From Paractinoplanes brasiliensis (GTDB lineage: Bacteria > Actinomycetota > Actinomycetes > Mycobacteriales > Micromonosporaceae), in assembly GCF_004362215.1 (NCBI RefSeq), contig NZ_SNWR01000001.1:3261001-3325000 (forward strand): 64,000 nt of DNA, in the 5' to 3' direction. This document shows positions 47,030 through 56,039 of this stretch, piece by piece (the stretch's first letter is position 1; each line of letters starts with the position of its first letter). The translations under genes were made by a program, and so were the position numbers. A model generated the notes under the pieces. That model saw nothing but the letters and a program-made list of their open reading frames with translations, did not search any database and was not told where the DNA came from.

Positions 47030-48171
47030 CCGGGCACCTCCGCGGTGACTCGCCACGCGTCCCCGGCGAAGCCCGCGTCCAGCGAGCCGCCGGCCAACGC
47101 GATCCGCTCGCGCGCTCCGACCAAACCAAAACCACCTTCCCCCGTACGGGAGGAAGTTGCCGGATTTTCCACGACGAGCCGGACGGAGGACTCGGCAAAA
47201 ACCAGCAGCACTGTGACCGGCTCACCCGGCGCGTGTTTGGCCGCGTTCGTCAACGTCTCGCGCGCGGTTCGCAGCAGCGCGACCTCGGCCGCCGACGGAA
47301 GAATCCGCGGGGCGCCGTCGATCCGCAGGGTGACCTCGCTCGCGTGGTTCTCCCGGTGCACGGCCGTCAGGCTGTCGAGGGCACGGGCCAGCGGCGGCGC
47401 GTCGGATCGCAGGGCCGCCACCGCCGAACGGGCCTCGACCATGCCGTCTGCCGCGAGCCGCCTCGCCCGGCGCACCCGCTCGGCCGCTGCCTCGATGTCA
47501 CCGCGCTCGGTGAGCTGGGCCTCGGCCACCTCCAGCTGCACACCCAGGGCGCCGAGCGAGTGGGCGAGCACGTCGTGCAGTTCCCGCGCAATCCGGGCCC
47601 GCTCGTCCAGCGCCGCCGCGCGGGCCTGTGCCTGCTGCGCGCGTGAGGTCTGTTCGAGCAGTTGCGCGGTCTGCTCGGCGCGCAGCCGGTGCTCACGCCG
47701 GTGCAGGCTGAGCAGCACCACGAGCGTGACCATGCCGGGCTGGGTCAGCAGCGCACTCGGGCCGGCGCCGGCCACGCGCAAGGCCACGAGCAGCACCACG
47801 ATCAGGGCGCCGGTCAGCGACAGGATCGCCCACAACGGCATGCGCGGCAACAGCACAAAGGTGAACAGGGCCCCGTACAGGAAAAGGTGTGCCGCCCCAT
47901 TGTGGGGAAGCGCGGAAACGGCGGCCGGCAACAGGGCGGACACGGCCAAGGCGGCGCGGGCGGGGACGGGGTGGCGTTGCTCGGCTGCCATCCAGAAGAC
48001 CCAGCCGATGAAGCCGAGAGCCAGCACCGGGCGTACGGGGAAGGAAATCGCGGGCCAGAGCGTCAACGCCCAGACGAAGAGAGCGGTGAGGACGATGCGC
48101 ACCAGCCAGCCCGTTTCCGGGTCGTCGGCCCGTAACAGCCGCAAACCCTGACGGGCCAGCCGGCGCAGCAT
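47026..48171 (-). CDS. Membrane sensor histidine kinase (NarL-type two-component system)
   Basis: A 381-residue kinase with six to seven N-terminal membrane segments (about 25-165), a short coiled coil, HisKA_3 with ARELHDVLAHSLGALGVQLE, and a HATPase domain (LLRTAREALTNAAKHAPGEP, FGLVGARERIALAGG). It lacks a large extracellular domain, as is typical for DesK-like kinases that monitor membrane state. Overlap ATGA with the regulator downstream and TGATG with the small gene upstream, suggesting one operon. Confidence 0.92.
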   Translation of the reverse strand: MLRRLARQGLRLLRADDPETGWLVRIVLTALFVWALTLWPAISFPVRPVLALGFIGWVFWMAAEQRHPVPARAALAVSALLPAAVSALPHNGAAHLFLYGALFTFVLLPRMPLWAILSLTGALIVVLLVALRVAGAGPSALLTQPGMVTLVVLLSLHRREHRLRAEQTAQLLEQTSRAQQAQARAAALDERARIARELHDVLAHSLGALGVQLEVAEAQLTERGDIEAAAERVRRARRLAADGMVEARSAVAALRSDAPPLARALDSLTAVHRENHASEVTLRIDGAPRILPSAAEVALLRTARETLTNAAKHAPGEPVTVLLVFAESSVRLVVENPATSSRTGEGGFGLVGARERIALAGGSLDAGFAGDAWRVTAEVPG

Positions 48172-48413
48172 CAGTTCTGTTCCCGCAGCACGGTCAGGAT
48201 CAGGTCGAGCACCAGCAAACGGTAGGCGACAAAGGCGATGCCGACCACGGCCAGAACAACGAGAATCGCGACAACCACACGGCCGGTCACCTTTCCACCC
48301 TCCTGATCGAGCACCCTGCCCAGAACGATCCCGGCGATCCGCGCGGTCCGGCTGCGCCGATTCCCGCGGAGCAGATAACCGGCCGCTTCGACCACGTTTC
48401 TGCGTTCCTTCAT
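48171..48413 (-). CDS. Small membrane protein coupled to a sensor kinase gene
   Basis: An 80-residue protein, ATG 48413, with one strongly hydrophobic segment (VVVAILVVLAVVGIAFVAY) preceded by a basic amphipathic part (YLLRGNRRSRTARIAGIVLG). No family identified. Its stop overlaps the kinase start (TGATG), so it probably is co-translated and may modulate the kinase. No ribosome site before the ATG; a TAGCGT element lies 12 bases upstream, compatible with leaderless translation. Confidence 0.6.
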   Translation of the reverse strand: MKERRNVVEAAGYLLRGNRRSRTARIAGIVLGRVLDQEGGKVTGRVVVAILVVLAVVGIAFVAYRLLVLDLILTVLREQN

Positions 48414-48637
48414 GGAGGAAACGCTACGAACGAACGGGGTGGAGCCGGCACCTGCGGAGGGTGGAGATCCGGGTGGAGAACACGCCCGGGGCGGCGGCTG
48501 AGAAACACCGCGCTTGCACACATGGGGCACCGCTCTGGGCCGGTCGCTCGACCACTGACCCGCAGAGGGTTTACTGCTGCACTTCGCTGCCGACGTCGGC
48601 AGAACGATCGGCCAGGGACATGGAGGCGCCGCGGCCC

Positions 48638-49294
48638 TCAGGTCAGGGGAAGCAGGCCGGATCGGTAGGCCCAGACGACCGTCTGCACCCGGTCGCGAAC
48701 CCCGATCTTGGTCATCGCCCGGCTCAGGTGACTCTTCACGGTACTGACCTCGACCACCAGCTCGGCGGCGATCTCCGCGTTGGACAGACCACCGGCCAGC
48801 AGCCGGACGATCTCCGCCTCGCGCGCCGTGAGCAGGTCCGGTCCGGCGCCGGCCGGTGCGGTGGCCCGGCGCCGACGGGCGAACTCGACGATCACGCGCC
48901 GGGTGACCGCCTGGTCGACCATCCCCTGCCCGGCGGCGAGCCGGCGGATCGCATCGACCAGCGTGTCCACCTCGACGTCCTTGAGCAGGAAGCCGCTGGC
49001 GCCGGCCTCGAGCGCGCCGAAGACGTACTCGTCCAGCTCGTAGGTGGTCAGCACCAGCACCGCTGGCGCCGGGTCGAGGGTGCCGGCGATCTCGCGGGTG
49101 GCGGTCAGGCCGTCGCCGCCCGGCATCCGCACATCCATGCAGACCACGTCCGGCTTCAGCAGACGGGCCATCCGGACCGCCTCCGGACCGTCGGCCGCCT
49201 CGCCGACCACGGCGATGTCACCGGCCAGCTCGATCAGCGATCGAAACCCGGCCCGCAGCATCGGCTGGTCGTCGGCCAGCAACACGGTGATCAT
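48638..49294 (-). CDS. NarL/LuxR-family response regulator (second system)
   Basis: A 218-residue regulator: receiver with VLLADDQPMLRAGFRSLIE, Asp in VVCMDVRMPGGDG and Lys in FLLKDVE; LuxR-type domain with LTAREAEIVRLLAGGLSNAE and KSHLSRAMTKIGVRDR. ATGA overlap with the upstream kinase. Partner of the kinase at 49291. Last gene of a three-gene unit that begins with the hydrolase. Confidence 0.93.
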   Translation of the reverse strand: MITVLLADDQPMLRAGFRSLIELAGDIAVVGEAADGPEAVRMARLLKPDVVCMDVRMPGGDGLTATREIAGTLDPAPAVLVLTTYELDEYVFGALEAGASGFLLKDVEVDTLVDAIRRLAAGQGMVDQAVTRRVIVEFARRRRATAPAGAGPDLLTAREAEIVRLLAGGLSNAEIAAELVVEVSTVKSHLSRAMTKIGVRDRVQTVVWAYRSGLLPLT

Positions 49295-50445
49295 GCGGGA
49301 TCCTCCGGGACCGTGAGCCGCACCCGCCAGCCGCCGTCGGCGGTAGGCCCGGCGTTCAGCTCGCCGCCGATCAGCGAGGCACGTTCCCGCATGCCGATCA
49401 GGCCGAAACCGCGGTGCGCGCCGTCCCTGCGCGCGGGTACGCCGGTGGACGGCCCGTTGCGGATCTCCATCGTCGTCTCCGACTCCCGATAGCTGAGCGC
49501 GACCGTCACCGGCGCGCCGGGCGCGTGGTCGCGAGCGTTGGTCAGCGCCTCCTGCGCCACCCGGTAAAGCGCCAGCTCCACCGCCGGATCCTGGACGCCT
49601 GGCGTTCCGTCGACGATGAATGCGGCGTCGCCGCCGGACACAAGCCGTTCGATCATCGCAAGCCCACTGCCGTCCGGCAGGTCCGGGTCGGTGCCACCGT
49701 CCCGCAGCGCGCCGACGATCTGCCTCAAGTTGTGCAGCGTGCTCCGGCCCTCCTCGCGGATCGTGGCGGCGTGCTTCCGGGCCGCCTCCGGGTCCTGGTC
49801 GAGCAACCGCTCGACCAGCGTGGCCTGCACGATCAGCGACGTCAGGTGGTGGGCGGCGACGTCGTGCAGCTCGCGGGCGGTCCGGGCACGCTCGGCGGCC
49901 AGCACCGCCTCGGTCCGGGCCTGGTGCGCCTCCGCGTCGGCGGCGATCCGCGCCTCGACGACCGCGGTGTAGCGGCGCCGCATGGCGAAATGCGCGCCGA
50001 GCAGCGCCGCGCCCACGTAGAGCAGTAGCGAGAGGGCGAGGTGGCCCACGATCTTGGTCAGGTCCTCGGCCGGGTTCTCGTACGGCGGCAGGCTGAGCAC
50101 CGCGTACCCACTGATCTCAACCACCGCGGTGAGCACCGCCAGGGTGATCGCCGTGCGCGAAACCAGCAGAGTGCCGCACGTGTAGACCGCGATGGCCGGC
50201 CCGATGCCGCGCATCCCGGTGCCGTGCGGCGCGGCGGCCGAGATCGCGGTCTGCAGCACCAGCATCAGCACCAGGCAGGTCACCGGGCTGATCCGGCGGA
50301 TCACGATCAGCAGCGTCTGCACCGCCATCAGGGCCACCACGACCGGGCCGAGCCGGAACTCCCGGTCCGCCAGCCAGAGGACCGCGGCCATGAACGGCGC
50401 GCCGGCGAGGGCCAGCGCACCGTCCTGGATCAGTTTCGTCCGCAT
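49291..50445 (-). CDS. Membrane sensor histidine kinase (second NarL-type system)
   Basis: A 384-residue kinase: five or six N-terminal membrane segments (about 10-155), HisKA_3 with ARELHDVAAHHLTSLIVQAT and HATPase_c (LYRVAQEALTNARDHAPGAP, RGFGLIGMRERASLIGGELN). Starts at ATG 50445, six bases after the hydrolase stop, so the hydrolase, kinase and regulator form one operon. Membrane-embedded input; signal unknown. Similar kinases sense envelope stress or bilayer changes. Confidence 0.93.
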   Translation of the reverse strand: MRTKLIQDGALALAGAPFMAAVLWLADREFRLGPVVVALMAVQTLLIVIRRISPVTCLVLMLVLQTAISAAAPHGTGMRGIGPAIAVYTCGTLLVSRTAITLAVLTAVVEISGYAVLSLPPYENPAEDLTKIVGHLALSLLLYVGAALLGAHFAMRRRYTAVVEARIAADAEAHQARTEAVLAAERARTARELHDVAAHHLTSLIVQATLVERLLDQDPEAARKHAATIREEGRSTLHNLRQIVGALRDGGTDPDLPDGSGLAMIERLVSGGDAAFIVDGTPGVQDPAVELALYRVAQEALTNARDHAPGAPVTVALSYRESETTMEIRNGPSTGVPARRDGAHRGFGLIGMRERASLIGGELNAGPTADGGWRVRLTVPEDPA

Positions 50446-50451
50446 CGAGCG

Positions 50452-51612
50452 TCAGCGGTGCGCGGCCAGCCAGGTGCTGATGTCACGCAGCACCACCGGG
50501 TCCGGGTTGCCGGGCACCGGCTGGTACTCCGCGGTGACGTTCATCAGGTGACTCATGCCCGGGTAGGTGATCAGCCGGTGATCCCGGTTGCCGGCCTTGG
50601 CCAGCGCGTCGTCGGTGACGATGGCCCCGCGGACCACGGTCTGGACATCGGTCTGTCCGTTCAGCAGCAGCACCGGCCCGTCGTAGCGGGGCAGGTCCTG
50701 GGCCGGGGACCGGAACCTGCCGAAGTCGACCAGGTACGAGGCGAGGCCCTCGGGAAAGCTGGGCAGGTTCGGGAACTTGTCGAAGCCGACGGCCGCGCGG
50801 ACGACCGGCTCGATCTCGCTGTCGATGGCGAGCCTCCCGTCGTGGTTCGTGTCGGTCGCCGGGTCGGTCAGGATGGCCCGGTACTGCGCCGCGCCCGGCT
50901 GCCCGATCAGGCCGCCGGTGACCTCGACCGGGGTCAGGTGACCGTCCCCGTCGAGGTCGAACTCCTCGTGCAACTGACCGAGCGTACGGCCCACGGCCTG
51001 GTAGTAGATCACCTCGCGCGGGGTCCCGTGCACCACGCCCATGACAACCACGCCGGCCGGCTTGCGGATGCCGTACCCGCGCGGGTCGGCGGCCAGGTTT
51101 CCGGCGACCTGGGTGCCCTCGCTGTGCCCGAGCAGGAAGACCCGGGCCGGGTCGACGCGCTTCGAGGCCGCGGCGAACCGGACGACGGTGGCCGCGTCGC
51201 GGACGATCTGCTCGTAGGGTTTGCCGGGGTCAGGGATGCTCGGGGCGTCGCTCAACACCGGCCCGACCCCGACCACGCCGCGTTTGTTGAAGCGCAGCAC
51301 GGCGGACCCGCTCCGGCTCACCGACTGCGCGACCGTCTTGAACGTGGTGACGCCCGGCGCCAGCGTCTGATCCATGTCGTTGCGCCCGCTGCCGTGCAGC
51401 AGCACCACCACCGGTAGGCGGCCCTTGGCGCCCTTCGGATAGGTGAGCTCGCCCTTCGCGCTCCACCCGCCCTCCATCGGGATGGTCACCTCTTCACGCG
51501 CGATCCCGGTCCAGTCGCTACCCGGTCGCTCAGTCGCCTGGGCCCGGGCCGGCGGCGCCGCACCGATCGCCAGCACGGCCGCGGCCAGCACGGCCACCCT
51601 CTTCAGCTTCAT
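50452..51612 (-). CDS. Secreted alpha/beta hydrolase with inserted EF-hand-like pair
   Basis: A 386-residue exported hydrolase. Signal peptide 1-24 (LKRVAVLAAAVLAIGAAPPA). LPVVVLLHGSGRNDMDQTL is the oxyanion region, Ser164 in LLGHSEGTQVAG the nucleophile, NGQTDVQTVV the likely acid region and GMSHLMN the histidine. Between strands lies DLDGDGHLTPVE (219-230), a canonical twelve-residue EF-hand loop, and DTNHDGRLAIDS (254-265), a second DxNxDG loop without the terminal acidic residue. Calcium binding would thus control or stabilise the cap. ATG 51612 follows a GGGGGGAA site. Operon with a kinase and regulator. Substrate is unknown; related proteins are esterases or peptidases. Confidence 0.85.
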   Translation of the reverse strand: MKLKRVAVLAAAVLAIGAAPPARAQATERPGSDWTGIAREEVTIPMEGGWSAKGELTYPKGAKGRLPVVVLLHGSGRNDMDQTLAPGVTTFKTVAQSVSRSGSAVLRFNKRGVVGVGPVLSDAPSIPDPGKPYEQIVRDAATVVRFAAASKRVDPARVFLLGHSEGTQVAGNLAADPRGYGIRKPAGVVVMGVVHGTPREVIYYQAVGRTLGQLHEEFDLDGDGHLTPVEVTGGLIGQPGAAQYRAILTDPATDTNHDGRLAIDSEIEPVVRAAVGFDKFPNLPSFPEGLASYLVDFGRFRSPAQDLPRYDGPVLLLNGQTDVQTVVRGAIVTDDALAKAGNRDHRLITYPGMSHLMNVTAEYQPVPGNPDPVVLRDISTWLAAHR

Positions 51613-51921
51613 CGTGTTCCCCCCAGATTCGGCGTCGCTCTCGACATCACCGAGCGTGCCGCCCGAACCGATCCGGGCACATCCGGCGGAGGCCGGAACC
51701 CGGGCTTACTACCTCCGACGGAGACGGGCCTCCGGGCGACGGAGCACAGCGGCTCCCGGAGCCAACGGATGGCCGGGGATGACCTCGATCCGCCGCGGCT
51801 CCGCGCCCGAACAGGGTCCGCACCGTGTCGATGTCGCCGCGGCCGGCCTGGAAGTTGGTCGCCGAACCCCTCGCTCAGCGGGGCGAGGGGTCGTTGTGCT
51901 CCCGGCCCTCCCGGCCCGGCG
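51613..51921. other. Intergenic region with hairpin
   Basis: About 310 bases between the hydrolase start and the end of the regulator gene, with no gene I can support. A hairpin (ACCCCTCGC, GCGAGGGGT; 51866-51891) followed by CGTTGT lies near the 3' end of the regulator and may terminate its transcript on the minus strand. The remainder probably includes the hydrolase promoter; no clear motif was found. Confidence 0.5.
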
Positions 51922-54141
51922 CTAACCGGCGGCGAGCTTGGCGCGGACTGGCTCCGCGCGGGGATGCCCCACCTCATCCAGGACGTCCAGGGCCTCCTTC
52001 CAGGCCAGCGCCGCCGCCTGGCGGCTGCCCGCGGCATGGTGGACATCGCCGAGGTCGGCCAGCGTCACGCCCAGCAAGGAGCAGTCGTCAAGCCGATGGA
52101 GCAGCTCCACAGCGTGCTGATAGGACGCCACAGCCTGCCCGTATTCGCCCAACCGGCAATAGATGTGGCCGATGCTGTCCCAGGTGACGGCGAGCCCGTC
52201 GCCATCGCCGACCTCCCGGAACAGCACGAGGGCGCGACCGCAGTACGACAGCCCTCGTTCATGGTCGCCGAGCTGAGCCAGGCACCAGCCGATCCCATTC
52301 AGGCTGCGTGCCTCCCCCGCCCGGTCCCCTGCCGTGCGGAACAGCGCCAGCGCCCGCTCGGTCACGCGGAGCGCCTCCGCCGGCCGCCCCTGCCCGAGGA
52401 CGGCCTTCGCCAGCCCGATGTGCGCCCGGGCCTGGCCGAGGAGGTCACCCACCCGCGTGTACGTGCCCAGCGCCCGTTCGTAATATGACTCGGCCTCCTC
52501 GTGACGCCCCGCCCGGCCGAGGCTCATCCCCAGGCCACGCAGCGCATAGCCCTGCCCCGCCGGGTCTCCGAGGCGGTGTGCCGCGTGCAGCGCGAGCGAC
52601 TGCATCGCGGTCAGTTCGTCCAGGTACGCGCGGCGCATCAGGTACGCCGTGCAGGCCCACGCGAGTTGCCAGATATGTCCGTCGAAGCCCGCCGTCGCGG
52701 CCTGTTCCACGACAGCCTGCAGCACCGGCTGCTCAGCGGTGAACCACGCCATCGCGGCCGGTTGGTTGTCGAGGCTCTCCGGGGCGACACCCGGCTGCGG
52801 TTCGGGGAGCGTCAGGCGCTCCCACATCGGGTGCATCCACCGTGCGGCCGCGTTCGCGGTCCACAGGTAGTGGTCGAGGAGACGGTGGGTGGCCGGGGCG
52901 TCCTCGGAGCGGGCCTGTTCGGCGGCGAAGGCCCGGAGCAGATCATGCAGGGCGTACCGGCCCGGGACGTGTTCGAGGATCAGATGCGCCTGGGCGAGCT
53001 CGTCGAGGAGGCTGCGGGCCTGGGCGGCGCCGGTCGCGGCGAGGCTCGCGGCGGCCGCGGCGGTGATGTCCGGGCCCGGGTGCAGGCCGAGGAGGCGAAA
53101 GAGGCGGTCGGCGTCCGGGCTGAGGGTGCGCTGCGACCAGGAGAACACCGCGCGGAGGTCGGTCGCCGGGTCGCCGCCGGCGAGGCCGTCGAGGGTGGTC
53201 GTCGCGGTGCGGAGGTCGGCGGCGAGCGCGGCGAGCGGGAAGGCGGGGCGGGCGGCCGCGCGGGCGGCGACGACGGCCAGGGCGAGGGGTAGGCGGGCGC
53301 AGCGGGCAATGATGTCGCGCACCGCCTCCGGCTCGGCGGTGGTGCGGGCGGCGCCGAGGCGGCTGGTGAGCAGGCCGTGGGCCTCGTCGGCGGTGAGCAG
53401 TTGGAGAGTGAACGGGTGCGCGGCCTCGGTGGCCGTGAGGCCGGTGAGCTGGTCGCGGCTGGTGACCACGGCGAAGCAGCCGGCGGTGCCGGGCAGCAGC
53501 GGGCGCACCTGGGCGGCGTCGCGGGCGTTGTCGAGCACGACCAGGACCCGCCGGCCGGCCAACACGCTGCGGTAGAGGGCGGCCCGGGCGTCCAGTCCGG
53601 ACGGGATGCGGTCGGCGGGGACGTCCAGCGCGTCGAGGAAGACGCACAGGGCCTCGGCCGGGTCGACGACCGAGCCGGTGGGGTCGTAGCCGCGCAGGTT
53701 CACGTAGAGCTGTCCGCCGGGGAAATGCCGTGCGGCCCGGTGGGCCCAGTGCACCGCCAGGGTGGTCTTGCCGATGCCGGCGGTGCCGGACACCGCCGAG
53801 ATGACCGCCGCGGCGGGTGCTGCGGCGTCGGCGAGGAGGTGGTCCAGGCCGGCGAGTTCGAGGGTACGGCCGACGAAAGCGGCCGGGGCCGACGGAAGCT
53901 GTGCCGGGACGTGCGCGTGCCCTGACGGGTCGCCGAGCGCCGTCTGGCAGAAGCGGTCCCGGTCGGTGCCCTGCAGCCCGAACGCGTCGGCGAGCAGGCG
54001 CACGGTGACCGGGCGGGGCGTGCCGGTGTGCTGCGCCTCGATCTTGCGGATGCCACGCACGCTGACCCCGGTGCGGCCGGCCAGGTCCTCCTGCGACCAG
54101 CCCAGTCGCCGGCGGTGCGCCCGTACGAGATCGCCCAGCAT
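51922..54141 (-). CDS. XRE-NB-ARC-TPR transcriptional regulator (STAND ATPase, AfsR/NLR-like)
   Basis: A 739-residue multidomain protein. ATG 54141 follows GGGGGCACGG and gives MLGDLVRAHRRRLGWSQEDL, a Cro/C1-type helix-turn-helix (1-60). An NB-ARC NTPase follows: P-loop SGTAGIGKTTLAVHW (Lys125), Walker B RRVLVVLDNARDAAQV, and the sensor LPGTAGCFAVVTSRDQL. From about residue 400 come winged-helix and TPR repeats (YALRGLGMSLGRAGRHEEAE, ARSLNGIGWCLAQLGDHERG). Architecture resembles SARP-less AfsR relatives; such STAND proteins sense ligands through their repeats and oligomerise on ATP binding. Neighbouring secreted-protein genes are possible targets, but unproven. Confidence 0.9.
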   Translation of the reverse strand: MLGDLVRAHRRRLGWSQEDLAGRTGVSVRGIRKIEAQHTGTPRPVTVRLLADAFGLQGTDRDRFCQTALGDPSGHAHVPAQLPSAPAAFVGRTLELAGLDHLLADAAAPAAAVISAVSGTAGIGKTTLAVHWAHRAARHFPGGQLYVNLRGYDPTGSVVDPAEALCVFLDALDVPADRIPSGLDARAALYRSVLAGRRVLVVLDNARDAAQVRPLLPGTAGCFAVVTSRDQLTGLTATEAAHPFTLQLLTADEAHGLLTSRLGAARTTAEPEAVRDIIARCARLPLALAVVAARAAARPAFPLAALAADLRTATTTLDGLAGGDPATDLRAVFSWSQRTLSPDADRLFRLLGLHPGPDITAAAAASLAATGAAQARSLLDELAQAHLILEHVPGRYALHDLLRAFAAEQARSEDAPATHRLLDHYLWTANAAARWMHPMWERLTLPEPQPGVAPESLDNQPAAMAWFTAEQPVLQAVVEQAATAGFDGHIWQLAWACTAYLMRRAYLDELTAMQSLALHAAHRLGDPAGQGYALRGLGMSLGRAGRHEEAESYYERALGTYTRVGDLLGQARAHIGLAKAVLGQGRPAEALRVTERALALFRTAGDRAGEARSLNGIGWCLAQLGDHERGLSYCGRALVLFREVGDGDGLAVTWDSIGHIYCRLGEYGQAVASYQHAVELLHRLDDCSLLGVTLADLGDVHHAAGSRQAAALAWKEALDVLDEVGHPRAEPVRAKLAAG

Positions 54142-54338
54142 CCGTGCCCCCGTCCGCGATCGCTCGGCCGGCGATCCCGGACCAATCTGCCAGCCGGGCC
54201 ACCGCCCGGCTAGCGCCCAGCCGACACCGGCGAAGTGCCGGTCAAGTGCCGCCCCGGTACCTCGCCCACGATCGCCTCCGGACGCGATCGTGGACAGCGC
54301 GGCCGCCGACATCCGTCAAGCTTCAGAAGGGACCATCC

Positions 54339-54791
54339 ATGATCAAGTTCCGCACCGCCGCCGCGGTGGCGGGGATCGCGGGCCTGGCGCTGATCGCCGG
54401 TGCCACGCCCGCCCACGCCGATACCACGCAGGCGAACTGCAGTGTCGCCCTGGGCATCTACAGCTCCGCCGCTTCCGCCCAGTTCACCGTGCAGGGTGCC
54501 ACGCAGAGATGGGCTTCGGCCACGTACAGCTTCGCGGGCCCGCAGGTCGGCAACAAGAGCAACGTCAACTTCCGGCTGCGCCAGTCGCCCGACGGCACAC
54601 ACAGCACCAGCCACAAGACGTACTTCTTCAACGACTCGCCCGACGCCTTGCGCCCGAACACCTCCTACACGGTGCCCATCAACACGAACGTGCCGCTCAG
54701 CGAGAGCATCTACGTCAAGTTCGACACGATTTTCGATCTGCCGCACGGCATTCCGGACATCAACTGCGAGGCGTACACCCCCTTCGTGTGA
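54339..54791 (+). CDS. Small secreted protein of unknown function
   Basis: A 150-residue exported protein, ATG 54339 behind AGAAGGGA. Signal peptide 1-27 ends ATPAHA. The mature 123 residues (NCSVALGIYSSAASAQFTVQ, TYFFNDSPDALRPNTSYTVP, ending INCEAYTPFV) look beta-rich, with a Cys near each end that could pair. No family recognised. Divergent from the NB-ARC regulator, 197 bases apart; followed by a perfect hairpin before the lipoprotein gene. Confidence 0.75.
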   Translation: MIKFRTAAAVAGIAGLALIAGATPAHADTTQANCSVALGIYSSAASAQFTVQGATQRWASATYSFAGPQVGNKSNVNFRLRQSPDGTHSTSHKTYFFNDSPDALRPNTSYTVPINTNVPLSESIYVKFDTIFDLPHGIPDINCEAYTPFV

Positions 54792-54797
54792 CAACCA

Positions 54798-54830
54798 GGC
54801 GACGGCCGGCCCCCGGGCCCGGCCGTCGCC
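54798..54830 (+). terminator. Perfect 12-bp-stem hairpin after the small secreted protein gene
   Basis: GGCGACGGCCGG and its exact complement CCGGCCGTCGCC around a nine-base loop. No T tract follows, so it may be an attenuating or stabilising hairpin. Confidence 0.65.
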
Positions 54831-54851
54831 CCCCATCCTTGGAGGAGTGCC

Positions 54852-55943
54852 ATGCCCCGGTCGTTGCCTGCCGTCCTCGCGTTGCTCCTGATCGCCGGCT
54901 GCTCGGCCGCCGGCGAGCGACCCGTACGACCGATCGAGTTCGTCCTCATCGACGCCGACGCACACGGGGCGATCATCGGCGACATGCGCCGCGCCGAGTT
55001 CCTGGGAGTCGCTCGGGACGGCCGGGTCGTATGGCGGGCGCCGCAGTCCGGCGCCGCCCCCGACGCGGCCGAGTGCGCGACGCGGTGCCCAGACGCGCTC
55101 CTGTCCGGCAACGCCGCCGCGTGGAACACCGATGACGTACCCGATCCACCCGCCGAGCTGATCCGCGACGGCCGCCGCGAGATGGTCGGCGGCACAGCGC
55201 TGACCGGCCGCGTCAAACGCACCGTGCTCACCGCCTCCAGCCCGCGTGACTACGTCGTCACCGCCGGCGGGCCGGGCCGCTGGACCCTGGACGTCGTCCG
55301 GCCCGGCGCCGCCCCGGTGCGCGTCCCGGTGCCCGGGCCGCGCCTCTCCTGGGCGGCGACCGCCGACGGGCGCCACGGTATCGCGGTCGCCACCGGTGCG
55401 GATCCGGCCCGCGCGGCGGCGGTGTGGTTCACCCGTACGACGGCAGGCTGGCAACCGGATCCCCGGCCGACGCTGGTCGCCGGTTCCGCCGCCTGCCTGG
55501 CCCCGGACGGAGCCTCGGCGATGTTGCTCGGTACCCGGCCCGCGCTGCGGTCACGCGACGGCGCCCGCCGGCTCGTGACCGACCTGGACTACGCGAGCGA
55601 CTGCGGCCTCGCGGCCTCGGGCGGCATCGTCGGAACGTACCGGCAGGACAGCGGCGGGCCCGCCTTCCGGATCCGGGTCTTCGACGCGGACGGCACGGTC
55701 GTCTGGCGGGCGGACAGCCGTGGCACCGCGCGGGTGACGGCCGACCCGGCCGGCGCCCGGGTGGCGGTCGCCGTCGCGGGAACCACCACCGAGGTCGATA
55801 CCACCACGGGCGCGGTCCTGCGCACGGTCGGACACGCCTTCGCCGCCCGCTATGACGGAGCCGGCGACCTCGTGGTGGTCGACGGGAACGGCGTCCCGCG
55901 TTGGTGGCGAAGTGCCGTCATCCCGGCTGCCCGTCCCGGTTGA
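54852..55943 (+). CDS. Lipoprotein with beta-propeller-like repeats, unknown function
   Basis: A 363-residue lipoprotein, ATG 54852 after TTGGAGGAG. Lipobox LLLIAGC gives Cys17. The mature part has repeated beta-strand motifs (FLGVARDGRVVWRAP, RVFDADGTVVWRADSRGT, TADPAGARVAVAVAGTTTEV, ATADGRHGIAVATG), suggestive of a beta-propeller of WD/PQQ type. Four to five Cys are present in the mature part. No catalytic motif. Could be a ligand-binding or scaffold protein on the outside of the membrane. Possible co-transcription with the upstream secreted protein. Confidence 0.72.
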   Translation: MPRSLPAVLALLLIAGCSAAGERPVRPIEFVLIDADAHGAIIGDMRRAEFLGVARDGRVVWRAPQSGAAPDAAECATRCPDALLSGNAAAWNTDDVPDPPAELIRDGRREMVGGTALTGRVKRTVLTASSPRDYVVTAGGPGRWTLDVVRPGAAPVRVPVPGPRLSWAATADGRHGIAVATGADPARAAAVWFTRTTAGWQPDPRPTLVAGSAACLAPDGASAMLLGTRPALRSRDGARRLVTDLDYASDCGLAASGGIVGTYRQDSGGPAFRIRVFDADGTVVWRADSRGTARVTADPAGARVAVAVAGTTTEVDTTTGAVLRTVGHAFAARYDGAGDLVVVDGNGVPRWWRSAVIPAARPG

Positions 55944-55953
55944 GGAAGCCGAA

Positions 55954-55986
55954 AACGGCTTGATCGAGGATCTCGATCAAGCCGTT
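55954..55986 (+). terminator. Hairpin after the lipoprotein gene
   Basis: A perfect 15-base stem AACGGCTTGATCGAG / CTCGATCAAGCCGTT with a GAT loop starts 10 bases after the stop. It may act bidirectionally with the tRNA gene transcribed towards it. Confidence 0.75.
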
Positions 55987-56039
55987 ACCAGGGGTGGTGC
56001 CGGAAGGAATGGAACCCGGGGTTCGCGCAATGGTGGGGT

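Noticed and set aside
51650..51830. A short minus-strand frame ending IEVIPGHPLAPGAAVLRR before the hydrolase
   Set aside because: Too short, no start with a ribosome site and no recognised family; treated as intergenic.
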